Notes under the pieces: model-generated
The model's database searches: none
What the model saw: the letters and a program-made list of their open reading frames with translations, nothing else
Told to the model about the DNA's origin: nothing
Program-made: the position numbers and the translations under genes
Shown here: positions 52,865-61,956 of the stretch, piece after piece
How positions within the stretch are numbered: position 1 is the first letter of the stretch
How the letters are laid out: each line of letters starts with the position of its first letter
Assembly: GCA_001769125.1 (NCBI GenBank)
Contig: MEOG01000005.1
Coordinates: 1 to 64,000 of the forward strand
Source of the DNA: Bacteroidetes bacterium GWF2_35_48
Lineage (GTDB): Bacteria > Bacteroidota > Bacteroidia > Bacteroidales > GWF2-35-48
DNA: 64,000 nucleotides
Reading direction: 5' to 3'

Positions 52865-55780
52865 CTATTTTACAATAAATTTACTTGTAGAAACCTTATT
52901 CTCGCTCTTCACAACTGCAAAATAAACGCCCTTTTCAAAACCATTCAGGTCAATTGAAACAGAATTTTGCTGTACATTGGTTCTCATTACTTCTTGACCT
53001 AATACATTATATATATGTAAGTCAAAATCAGAGAATGAATTTTCAACAACTACATAAGAAGATGCAGGATTCGGGAACAAAGAGAAAGCGTTTTCAGCAT
53101 GAACAATACTTGGAGTTGATACAATAGCCGGACTCCATTTATACATTCCACCCTGAGAAGCACTGGTACAAAAACCTGTTGCATATCCAGTAAATTCGTC
53201 ATAAAATTTTGTATTAATGTACTGTAGACCTGTATCAATGAGTGTCCATGTTGCGCCGTAATCAAGGCTAAAAGAAGACCCATAAGTCCGATTTGTCTGT
53301 GATCCTCCATCTGAACCTACTGAAATCAAACGACCGTTTAATCCCGGAACCGCACTGATATCGCTTTTATAAATAGGTTCGGTTGGTGTAACAGCAGTCC
53401 ATGTTGCGCCACCATCGTGTGTAACTTTCATAGTAAAAGTTGTAATAGAGCCATCGGTTGTGCTATAAACAATTCTCTGTACTATTCCATTATCAGCATC
53501 GCTGAAACTTACTTTCTGGCAATCTCCCATTCCTGTATCAAAAATTTCCCAGTTCAAACCTTTATTGGTTGATTTTAAAATGCGGCCTTTATTAGTAGCA
53601 AACCAGATATAATCCCCGTAAACGGAATAAACATCCGTCCATCCCATTTCACCGGATACTGCATTCGGAATATTTGCAACCGGAACAACCGTCCATGTAG
53701 CTCCGCCATCGGATGTCGTATAAAGTTCAAACTCGCTGCTTACAGGATCGCCCATTGCCCAACCTGTATTGTCATCCCAGAAATGAACCACATTTGGAAA
53801 ACTTGTAGAATTCGTAAATTCTGTATTAGTTATTTTTGTCCATGAAACACCACCATCAGTAGTTTTCCATATTGCTCCACCGGCTACACTTGTATTATAA
53901 ACAGCAATAAATGCAGTTGTTCCGCTTACAGCACTGATATTTGATACGCGCGTTGTGGCAGGAACACCTGTCATTGTACCCGGCTGCCAGGTAAAACCTC
54001 CATTTGTTGTTTTGGTATATTCATTAACCGGATTACCATTCGTACCATCCACAGCAGTAGACCAGGCAATATTTTCATCAACGATAGAAAGCATATAAGC
54101 GCCTCTGTATAATGCAGTATATCCTGCTGCCTGTTCAATCCATGCGCTTGGTGGAGGAGGAGCATTAACAACAATTAAACCTACCTTTGTTTCAGTGTCT
54201 GTGTTAGCACCATCAGAAATAGTTAAAGAAACATCGTAAATTCCCGGAATATCATACATAATAGCAGGTGGAGTTTGTCCTGTAAAAGAAGAAGGTGTTC
54301 CTCCTGTGAAACTCCATTCCCATGAATTGATTCCGGTGCCATTAGAATTATCTGTAAAAGTTATGGATCCTCCCTGCGCAATAATAACAGAATTAGCAAA
54401 AAAATTGGCATTAATTGCAGATACAGAATTTTGTGCAGCAACAGCAGCAGCCTGTGCATTGATTCTTCCGGCGCCCACCATTCCCTGATGTGTTGCATCT
54501 TGCAATGATTCAATGTTTGTGCAGGTGGTTTTTAAGATATTTGTTACTTCATCCGGTGTTAAATAAGGATTGATGGATAATATCAAAGCACAAAGTCCTG
54601 CTGCAATAGGGGCAGACATGGAAGTTCCCTGCATTTTTCCGTAACCTCCGGCAGCAGATGTATACACAGAACTATAAACAGAATAGCCCATTATCTGATC
54701 TAATATTCCACCATCATTCTGATAACCTCCGGGTGCCATCACATCAATCCATGTTCCAAATTGTGAAAAAGAAGATGCTTTGTCATTCCCATTTGTGGAA
54801 CCAACAGCAATAACATGATCGCAATTTGCAGGATACATAATCGCATTTTCTGTATTAGGGTCAGAGGCGCCATCTCCGTTATTTCCGGCAGAAGCAAGCA
54901 TTACACAACCTTTATTGTATGCATAGCTAACAACATCCTGCATTACCTGTACAAACTGAGGCGAGCCCCACGACATATTAATTACATGCGCCCCTGTATC
55001 TGCTGCCCATACGATACCTTCAAGACCTGCGCTCATTGCCATAGATGAATCTTCAGCAACTTTAACAGGAATAAGACTTACATTAAAACCAATAGATGAA
55101 ATCCCTACGCCATTATCGGTATGCGCACCTACCAAACCCGCGGTATGAGTACCATGCGACCAAGTAGGATCTAATGTCGAAGAAAATGCAGGGGGTGTTG
55201 GATCGCCATCTCCATCTGCAAGGTCTATTTTTGCTGCAATCTTATTTATTAAATCCGGATGATTTGCATAACATGCAATATCCAATACAGCAACTTTAAT
55301 ATTTGCATCACCGTGAGAAACATCCCAAGCACCCTGAGCATTTATTTTTGTAAGATGCCAATTATTAGCGGCTGTTGTTCCATAATCACTTGGAGTGTAA
55401 TGCAATTTGAATAAAGGCGCTTTTTCTACTCGCTCAATGCACTCTTTGCGCTCTAATTCCTTTATGAATTCATCAACCTGTGATTTGTTTGCAAACTTCA
55501 CTAAAAAAGTTCTTTCAAGGTTGATGTCATTTGCTGTATGAAATGTATTTCTTACGGAGCTTACATTATATTTACTGATTAAATCCTGCATAAAAGCAAG
55601 ATTTTTCATATTTATAGCTCCATTTTCCTGAGAATAAGGCAGACTATAACTATTTTTCAGCTTCATATACACGCGACCATCAATAAAATCCGGATGGACT
55701 GTCTGAGCCAGCATTACACCCGATGAAAACATCAGTGCAACAGCAAGCAACATTCTTTTAATTTTTGTAAATCTACTCAT
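52865..55780 (-). CDS. Secreted subtilisin-like (S8) serine peptidase with PKD and propeller domains, T9SS tail
   Basis: A 971-residue exported peptidase. Signal peptide to about residue 25; inhibitor-like propeptide about 30-130; S8 domain about 145-450 with Asp167 (VAVLDIACYANHP), His209 (SHGTHTAGLVG), Asn300 (SAGNNGDG) and Ser387 (GTSMSAP). The Asp motif DIAC departs from the usual DTG. A PKD domain follows (about 460-545), then a BNR/YCF48-like propeller with W-T-rich repeats such as SDGGATWTVV (about 560-885), and a T9SS type A tail (FSLFPNPASSYVVVE). It has its own promoter and terminator, and shares the region with three more secreted peptidases. Confidence 0.95.
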   Translation of the reverse strand: MSRFTKIKRMLLAVALMFSSGVMLAQTVHPDFIDGRVYMKLKNSYSLPYSQENGAINMKNLAFMQDLISKYNVSSVRNTFHTANDINLERTFLVKFANKSQVDEFIKELERKECIERVEKAPLFKLHYTPSDYGTTAANNWHLTKINAQGAWDVSHGDANIKVAVLDIACYANHPDLINKIAAKIDLADGDGDPTPPAFSSTLDPTWSHGTHTAGLVGAHTDNGVGISSIGFNVSLIPVKVAEDSSMAMSAGLEGIVWAADTGAHVINMSWGSPQFVQVMQDVVSYAYNKGCVMLASAGNNGDGASDPNTENAIMYPANCDHVIAVGSTNGNDKASSFSQFGTWIDVMAPGGYQNDGGILDQIMGYSVYSSVYTSAAGGYGKMQGTSMSAPIAAGLCALILSINPYLTPDEVTNILKTTCTNIESLQDATHQGMVGAGRINAQAAAVAAQNSVSAINANFFANSVIIAQGGSITFTDNSNGTGINSWEWSFTGGTPSSFTGQTPPAIMYDIPGIYDVSLTISDGANTDTETKVGLIVVNAPPPPSAWIEQAAGYTALYRGAYMLSIVDENIAWSTAVDGTNGNPVNEYTKTTNGGFTWQPGTMTGVPATTRVSNISAVSGTTAFIAVYNTSVAGGAIWKTTDGGVSWTKITNTEFTNSTSFPNVVHFWDDNTGWAMGDPVSSEFELYTTSDGGATWTVVPVANIPNAVSGEMGWTDVYSVYGDYIWFATNKGRILKSTNKGLNWEIFDTGMGDCQKVSFSDADNGIVQRIVYSTTDGSITTFTMKVTHDGGATWTAVTPTEPIYKSDISAVPGLNGRLISVGSDGGSQTNRTYGSSFSLDYGATWTLIDTGLQYINTKFYDEFTGYATGFCTSASQGGMYKWSPAIVSTPSIVHAENAFSLFPNPASSYVVVENSFSDFDLHIYNVLGQEVMRTNVQQNSVSIDLNGFEKGVYFAVVKSENKVSTSKFIVK

Positions 55781-55834
55781 AAATTACGGGTTTTAATTAA
55801 ACATGTATCAATTTGAATTTTCAATTAAGGTATT

Positions 55835-55863
55835 CAAAAATATATAATTTTTTCTAATAGCAA
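55835..55863 (-). promoter_or_regulatory. Promoter of the S8 peptidase gene
   Basis: On the minus strand TTG (55861-55863), an 18-bp spacer and TATTTTTG (55835-55842), an exact match to the pattern; the leader is about 50 nt. Confidence 0.7.
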
Positions 55864-56321
55864 TAAAATTAACAAAAATTTATTGAGTGTTGAAAAGTAT
55901 TGAAGTATATTGTAAAATATTTTTTCATTCTTAGAAAAAATTGCTTTAATTGCAAACTATCCAACCCAACAATTAATTTCCAACATGGTCTAAAGACGTT
56001 CTTTTTTTATTTTGGTTGCAAATGTCAGATTAAGTTTTTTCTGGTTATTTAAAAAACGATAAAATCAACAACCAATAAACAACAGCTCTTTTTGTTGAAT
56101 GTTGAATGTTGAGCGTTAAAAATATTCAATAATCAACACCATGCCTACAGCAGGCAGGTCAAATAATCAATAATTCTCCGTTCTCTCCGTTTGCGCTCCT
56201 CTCTGGGTAATGCTTTGCGGGGAGAGGACGAGTGCGTTTGTTGGAAAAACATTTTTCAACCAATGCAACCATATAATGTATTTTTAAGTCTATTTTTTGT
56301 TTAACTTAAATTATAAAAATC
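55864..56321. other. Divergent gap with dispersed repeat pieces
   Basis: Between the S8 and first M43 gene. It holds short direct repeats of the type GTTGAATGTTGA (about 56095-56112), the sequence TGCCTACAGCAGGCA (a small hairpin about 56143-56157) and a GC-rich patch near 56205-56235. No ORF is credible. I could not find a canonical minus-7 box before the M43 gene; the best is TATTTTTTG at 56291, with one base too many. Confidence 0.4.
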
Positions 56322-58790
56322 ATGAGGAAAATTCTATTACTATTACTTGCGTGGTTTGTTGTCTCGGGAGGGATAAGCTATGCTCAGAGAACAGCGGTAA
56401 AACTAACTCCGCAAAAACAAAACAAAGTTGCTCAAGACATAACGCAAAATGCACCCCTTCGTAAATGCGGGACAATGGAATATCTTGCAAAACAAGAAGC
56501 AGAAAACCCCAGCCTTATCCAATCAAGGCTTGATTTTGAAGAATTCACTGAAAACTGGATTAAAAATAATCAGGAATATCTGAATAATGAAAATAAAGCT
56601 GTTGTTACAATTCCTGTTGTTGTGCACGTTGTCGGAACGGCTACTGTTCAAAATTTTGCAATAGATGCACGAGTAACAGAACAAATTACTATTTTAAACA
56701 CAGATTATGCAGGGCAGAACACTCATTCTATGGCTTCCTTTGCAACAAACCTGAAAGCAAATACTGAGCTTCAATTCTGCCTTGCTCAAAGAAAACCTGA
56801 TGGAACGGCAACAAATGGTATTAACAGGGTTACAACTACAACATCAACATATTCAACAAATAATTTAGTAAAAACACATGCTCCAGCTTGGGATCCTACA
56901 AAATATATGAACATTTGGGTTTGTAATCTTGGAACAAGTCTTTGCGGTTATGCGCAATTTCCAAGCAGCGGAATTAATAGCACTTATGGAGTTGTTATAC
57001 ATTATAATTATTTCGGGTTAACAGGAAGTACAGGATACCCTTACAATTTAGGAGCTACAACAACCCACGAAATTGGTCATTGCTTTAACTTGTACCATAT
57101 TTGGGGAGACGACGGCGGATCATGTTCAGGAACGGATTATTGTACCGACACACCCAATCAGGCAGATGCAAATTACGACCAGTGGACAGGTGTACATACA
57201 GACGCTTGTACTACAACTTCCCCTGGTATTATGTACATGAATTTCATGGATTATTCCCCTGATATTACTATGTCGAATTTTACTCCTAATCAAAAAGTAA
57301 GAATACAAGCATTGTTTGCTTCTGGTGGAGCACTCTATTCCATGACACAAAATAATTTAGGCTGTGTACCTCCCGGAGGCACTTCTGTGCCAACTGTAAC
57401 TACAACTGCTGCTTCTGCAATTACAAATACTACTGCAACCAGTGGTGGCAATGTAACTGCAGATGGAGGCGCAACCGTTACAGCAAGAGGTATTTGCTTT
57501 GCCACTACACAAAATCCAACAACATCTAACACGGTTGTTAACAGTGGAACTGGAACAGGAACATTTACAAGCAACCTTACTGGATTAACTCTTGCAACTA
57601 CTTATTATGTACGTGCATTTGCAACCAACACGAACGGAACGGCTTATGGCAATCAGGTTACTTTCACAACTACTGGTGGAACAACTACCGGATGCGATAC
57701 TACAAATCTTATGACTAGTGGCTTACCGTGGTATTCCTTTGCATGTGGAAACAATTCATACGGTGATTTAGCAAAAGCAAATTATTATGCCAGTTCCACC
57801 AGCGGGCAAACAATTCAGGATATCGGCGTAGATTTTATCTATGCAGTAGGAACAACTGGAACAGCGACTATTTCTGTCTGGAGCAATGCAGGGGCAAATG
57901 GTTCTCCTGGAACTGTACTTGGTAGCAAAACAGTTACCCTTTCTACAATTTCTACAGATGTTAACAATGCGACTACAACCTGGATTCATTTATCATCCCC
58001 TGTTACACTTTCTGGTCCTTGTTATGTTGGAGTTACACTTCCAACTGTTGCTGGCGACACTGCAGTAATTCTGGCAGATACCTCTGCTACTTTCAGTTAT
58101 AACGTTGCATGGGAACAATGGGATGGCGGATTGTGGTATACTTTTAACGATCCTAATGTAGATTCATGGGGAATTGCAGCTGCATTAGGAATTTACCCTA
58201 TCATTTGTGATCCTACTACAACTGTAACAGTTCCGACTTTAACAACTTCAGCTGCAACAACTATAACAAACACTACCGCAACCTGTGGTGGAAATGTTAC
58301 TTCTGATGGAGGTGGAACTGTTACTGCACGTGGTGTATGCTGGGGTACTTCTACAAATCCTCTTGTAACCGGATTACACACTACAAATGGAACTGGTACT
58401 GGAACTTTTACCAGCAACTTAACTGGTCTAACTACAAACACGACCTATTTTGCCAGGGCATATGCAACAAATAGTGCTGGAACGGCATATGGCAACCAGA
58501 TTACATTTACAACTACTTCTGTTGGTATTGATGTTACTGGTCTTGATCAGGCAATTAAGATTTATCCAAACCCATCGTCTTCAAATGTTTATATTAACCT
58601 CGGTAAATATTCAATTGAGAATGTAAATGTTTATGTTTATGATGCTTTGGGTAAGGAAATTATTGTTGATAAAAAAATTAATAGTGAAATTGTCACGTAT
58701 AATTTTACCAATCAATCCAATGGACTGTATTTCATTTATGTAAGTACGCCCGATGGTAACATTGTTAAAAAGATTTCTATTAATAAATAA
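56322..58790 (+). CDS. Secreted M43 (pappalysin-type) metallopeptidase with fibronectin-like repeats, T9SS tail
   Basis: An 822-residue exported zinc peptidase. Signal peptide to about residue 22; a propeptide to about 95; M43 catalytic domain about 100-345 with His249-Glu250-x2-His253-x5-His259 (HEIGHCFNLYHIWGD) and the Met-turn MYMNFMDY. Two near-identical fibronectin-III-like repeats follow (about 358-452 and 633-730, each with TNTTAT, TARG and TNTNGTAYGNQ-like ends). Between them, residues about 458-630, is a Cys-bounded domain shared with the next gene. A T9SS type A tail closes it (QAIKIYPNPSSSNVYI). Confidence 0.94.
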   Translation: MRKILLLLLAWFVVSGGISYAQRTAVKLTPQKQNKVAQDITQNAPLRKCGTMEYLAKQEAENPSLIQSRLDFEEFTENWIKNNQEYLNNENKAVVTIPVVVHVVGTATVQNFAIDARVTEQITILNTDYAGQNTHSMASFATNLKANTELQFCLAQRKPDGTATNGINRVTTTTSTYSTNNLVKTHAPAWDPTKYMNIWVCNLGTSLCGYAQFPSSGINSTYGVVIHYNYFGLTGSTGYPYNLGATTTHEIGHCFNLYHIWGDDGGSCSGTDYCTDTPNQADANYDQWTGVHTDACTTTSPGIMYMNFMDYSPDITMSNFTPNQKVRIQALFASGGALYSMTQNNLGCVPPGGTSVPTVTTTAASAITNTTATSGGNVTADGGATVTARGICFATTQNPTTSNTVVNSGTGTGTFTSNLTGLTLATTYYVRAFATNTNGTAYGNQVTFTTTGGTTTGCDTTNLMTSGLPWYSFACGNNSYGDLAKANYYASSTSGQTIQDIGVDFIYAVGTTGTATISVWSNAGANGSPGTVLGSKTVTLSTISTDVNNATTTWIHLSSPVTLSGPCYVGVTLPTVAGDTAVILADTSATFSYNVAWEQWDGGLWYTFNDPNVDSWGIAAALGIYPIICDPTTTVTVPTLTTSAATTITNTTATCGGNVTSDGGGTVTARGVCWGTSTNPLVTGLHTTNGTGTGTFTSNLTGLTTNTTYFARAYATNSAGTAYGNQITFTTTSVGIDVTGLDQAIKIYPNPSSSNVYINLGKYSIENVNVYVYDALGKEIIVDKKINSEIVTYNFTNQSNGLYFIYVSTPDGNIVKKISINK

Positions 58791-58807
58791 TCTATCCTAA
58801 TTTTTAT

Positions 58808-58838
58808 AGAAAAAGCTCCTCAAAAGGGAGCTTTTTCT
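58808..58838 (+). terminator. Terminator of the first M43 gene
   Basis: A stem of about 12 bp, AGAAAAAGCTCC with GGAGCTTTTTCT, around TCAAAAG-type loop, rich in T at the end, 18 bp after the stop codon. Confidence 0.8.
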
Positions 58839-58912
58839 ATTTTTATTAACATACAAGCAACTTTGTTAGCAAAATTGCGTCTTTGTTGTGTTAAACTGTT
58901 GTTAAAATCAAT

Positions 58913-58941
58913 TTGTTTTTTCTCAAAAAAATGTAAATTGC
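58913..58941 (+). promoter_or_regulatory. Possible promoter of the second M43 gene
   Basis: TTG at 58913-58915, an 18-bp spacer and TAAATTGC at 58934-58941. The spacing is exact but the minus-7 box differs at two of its last bases. Confidence 0.4.
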
Positions 58942-58958
58942 AAAAAAATTAAATTATC

Positions 58959-61868
58959 ATGATTATGAATACATTTAAAGTACTCTTTCTATCTTTTGTT
59001 TTATTTGCCGGAATGCAATTCATGGCACTTGCTCAAAACAATAAAACACCGGGAAAAAGAAAATGCGACACCGACCAGTTGCACCAGCAAATGATGCAAA
59101 GCAATCCTGAATATGCAAAGCAATATCAAAAATTACAGGATTTTACCAATGATTTTGTTGCAAAAAATCCTAATGGGTATTCACCAAAAGCAGTAGTTAC
59201 CATACCTGTAGTTTTTCATGTAATATTAAGCGCTGCGCAGCATACAGCTTTTACAGATGATAGACTGGAAGAACAAATTACTGTTTTAAATGAAGATTAT
59301 GGAGGTCTAAACACACACTCCATGGGTGCTTTTGCAACATCTTTAAAATCAAACACTGAATTACAATTCTGTTTGGCACAGGAAGACACGACCGGTGCGC
59401 CTTCCACTGGAATTAACAGGTTAACTTCTACCCATGGAGCATGGCTGTCGTCTGAAGATAGTGATATCAAACATACAGCTCAGGGAGGGCTAGACCAGTG
59501 GGATCCAAACAGGTATCTTAACGTGTGGATTGTTGAACTTGGAGGTGGTCTTTGTGGCTACGCTTACTATCCAACTCCTCCCTTGAGTGATATTTTTGGC
59601 TTGGTGTGTCACTATGAATATACAGGAGTTACTGGTGCTTCAGCACCTTACAATCTAGGTGGTACTGTTTCCCATGAAATTGGGCATTGTTTTAATTTAA
59701 AACATATTTGGGGAGATTCAGGTGGATGCTCACCAGATGATCTATGTGATGATACTCCCTTGCAAGACATTGAACAATATGGTGCTCCCACAGGCGTTAT
59801 TACAGATGCCTGTTCAACTACATCTCCCGGTATCATGTACATGAATTTTATGGATTACGTAGATGATGTAGCATACGCAAACTTCACGCCCGACCAGAAA
59901 ACAAGACTGCAGGCTTGTTTTGCAGTAGGCGGTCCCCTTGAACAACTCGGGCAATCTACTGTTTCATGCAGTTCCGTTAATCCAAATATAAACGCGAATT
60001 TTACAGGAACACCAACAACTGGAGATGCGCCTTTAGATGTTACATTCACGAACACTTCCGGTGGCACTGTTCCTCCAACTTCGTGGGAATGGAGTTTTCC
60101 GGGTGGTACTCCTTCAAGCTATAGCGGCGAAATTCCCCCGACAATTACCTATAGTGCTGCCGGATCATACAGTGTAACCTTAATTGTTTCCAATGGTACA
60201 GATACGGATACTTTAATTCGGACAGACTATATTACTGTTACGGGTACAGTTTATCCTCCGGTTGCAGATTTCTCTGCTACTCCCACCACTATTCTTACCG
60301 GAAGCTCTGTTTCTTTCCTTGACTTATCAACTAACGGACCAACATCATGGAGCTGGGCATTTACAGGAGGAACACCCTCAACATTCATTGGACAAAATCC
60401 ACCTCCTATTACCTATAGTGCTCCGGGAAGTTATAATGTAAGCCTTACAGTTACTAATTCTGGTGGTAATAATACAAAATTAGTACAAAACTGTATTATT
60501 GTATCAAATCCTAACCCCTACAAACCGGAAGCAAATTTTGTTGCAGACCGCACCACGATTCTCGCTGGGGATAGTATTAGTTTTATTGATTTATCACAAA
60601 ATACACCGATTACATGGCAATGGACTTTTGAAGGCGGAACACCTGCTACAGATTCAGTTCAACATCCGCAATACATTAAATATAATGCAGCAGGGACTTA
60701 CAACGTTAAACTAATTGCCATTAATTCTAATGGTTCTGACTCACTCATAAGAGTAGATTATGTTACTGTTTTAGATTCCATTGGATCACAGCCCCCTGTT
60801 GCTGATTTTGACGCTTCAACGCGAATGTTTACCATGAATTCAACCATTTATTTTGAAGATATGAGTACTGGAAACCCAACGCAATGGGATTGGACATTTG
60901 AAGGAGGTTCTCCAGCTACTTCAACGCAACAAAATCCTACAGGAATAACATATACAAATCCCGGTTGGTATGATGTGTGTCTTACTGTTTCAAATATGAA
61001 TGGTTCAAATACTCTGTGTAAATCGGATTTTATTTTGGTTACAACTGGTAGCATGGGAGAATATTGCGACACAATAAGCAATGTTGCGCATCATGAACAA
61101 TTATATTACAGAAATCTTACAAATTCATCTACCGGAGCATGGGGTTACTTGCCCGGCAGAAACAACGACGAAGTTAAAGCCTATGCTGATAAATTTGTTG
61201 ATTACCGCTTTAGCGAAATACGGCAAATTGTAGTTCCTGTAAAAATTGCAAAATCAGGAGGTCCTTCTTCCACGGTTAGATTCAGGGTGTGGAGCGGAAC
61301 AGATATCCCTGTAAATGCACTCGGTTATTCTGATGTTACAATAAACTCGATGAGTACGAATTACGTAAAAGTTGTTACGTTTAACCCACCCGTGCAAGTA
61401 GATGGAAGATTTTTCCTCGGATACGAAGTTAACAATACAACACCCGGAGACACTTTTGTATGCGCTATGGCTAACGATAGGCCAAACGGACCAAATACAT
61501 TATACGTAATGAGAAATAACAATGCATGGTCAACCTGCTACCAGATGTATGGAATACAAACGTCACTGGCTATTGACCCTATTGCATGCCTTGTTGGTGT
61601 GGAAGAAGTTATACAGGAAAAAGAACTGTTGATTTACCCTAACCCAACCAGAGATAAAATTCATATTCAGATTGAAGATGATATAAACCTGAGCAGTGTT
61701 GACATTAAAGTTTTTGATATGATGGGAAAATTAACATCAATCAGAAGCATCAAAGATGATGACAACCATTATACGCTTGAATTCTCGAATCATCCTACAG
61801 GTATCTATTTTATTAATTTCCGGAAAGGAGATACTAATATTACGAAGAAAATATCTGTAGTGAAATAA
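58959..61868 (+). CDS. Secreted M43 metallopeptidase with four PKD domains, T9SS tail
   Basis: A 969-residue exported zinc peptidase, paralogous to the preceding one. Signal peptide to about residue 25; M43 domain about 85-335 with His239-Glu240-x2-His243-x5-His249 (HEIGHCFNLKHIWGD) and the Met-turn MYMNFMDY. Four PKD domains follow (about 345-700, each opening like PPVADFSATPTTI and carrying W-T-F-GG-TP). Then a domain of about 175 residues bounded by Cys703 and Cys877, and a T9SS type A tail (ELLIYPNPTRDKIHIQ). ATG 58959 is used; an ATG two codons later is also possible. Confidence 0.94.
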   Translation: MIMNTFKVLFLSFVLFAGMQFMALAQNNKTPGKRKCDTDQLHQQMMQSNPEYAKQYQKLQDFTNDFVAKNPNGYSPKAVVTIPVVFHVILSAAQHTAFTDDRLEEQITVLNEDYGGLNTHSMGAFATSLKSNTELQFCLAQEDTTGAPSTGINRLTSTHGAWLSSEDSDIKHTAQGGLDQWDPNRYLNVWIVELGGGLCGYAYYPTPPLSDIFGLVCHYEYTGVTGASAPYNLGGTVSHEIGHCFNLKHIWGDSGGCSPDDLCDDTPLQDIEQYGAPTGVITDACSTTSPGIMYMNFMDYVDDVAYANFTPDQKTRLQACFAVGGPLEQLGQSTVSCSSVNPNINANFTGTPTTGDAPLDVTFTNTSGGTVPPTSWEWSFPGGTPSSYSGEIPPTITYSAAGSYSVTLIVSNGTDTDTLIRTDYITVTGTVYPPVADFSATPTTILTGSSVSFLDLSTNGPTSWSWAFTGGTPSTFIGQNPPPITYSAPGSYNVSLTVTNSGGNNTKLVQNCIIVSNPNPYKPEANFVADRTTILAGDSISFIDLSQNTPITWQWTFEGGTPATDSVQHPQYIKYNAAGTYNVKLIAINSNGSDSLIRVDYVTVLDSIGSQPPVADFDASTRMFTMNSTIYFEDMSTGNPTQWDWTFEGGSPATSTQQNPTGITYTNPGWYDVCLTVSNMNGSNTLCKSDFILVTTGSMGEYCDTISNVAHHEQLYYRNLTNSSTGAWGYLPGRNNDEVKAYADKFVDYRFSEIRQIVVPVKIAKSGGPSSTVRFRVWSGTDIPVNALGYSDVTINSMSTNYVKVVTFNPPVQVDGRFFLGYEVNNTTPGDTFVCAMANDRPNGPNTLYVMRNNNAWSTCYQMYGIQTSLAIDPIACLVGVEEVIQEKELLIYPNPTRDKIHIQIEDDINLSSVDIKVFDMMGKLTSIRSIKDDDNHYTLEFSNHPTGIYFINFRKGDTNITKKISVVK

Positions 61869-61871
61869 AAT

Positions 61872-61900
61872 AAAAACAGCCCAATCGGGCTGTTTTTATT
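61872..61900 (+). terminator. Terminator of the second M43 gene
   Basis: A perfect 11-bp stem, AAAAACAGCCC (61872-61882) with GGGCTGTTTTT (61887-61897), around AATC, 4 bp after the stop. Confidence 0.85.
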
Positions 61901-61912
61901 TATAAACATTGT

Positions 61913-61920
61913 TAAATTTG
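61913..61920 (+). promoter_or_regulatory. Minus-7 box of the C10 peptidase gene
   Basis: TAAATTTG matches the consensus 36 bp before the ATG. No TTG is at 18 bp. Confidence 0.5.
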
Positions 61921-61956
61921 CATATCTGTTAGTAATCATAATTTAAAACGCATAAG

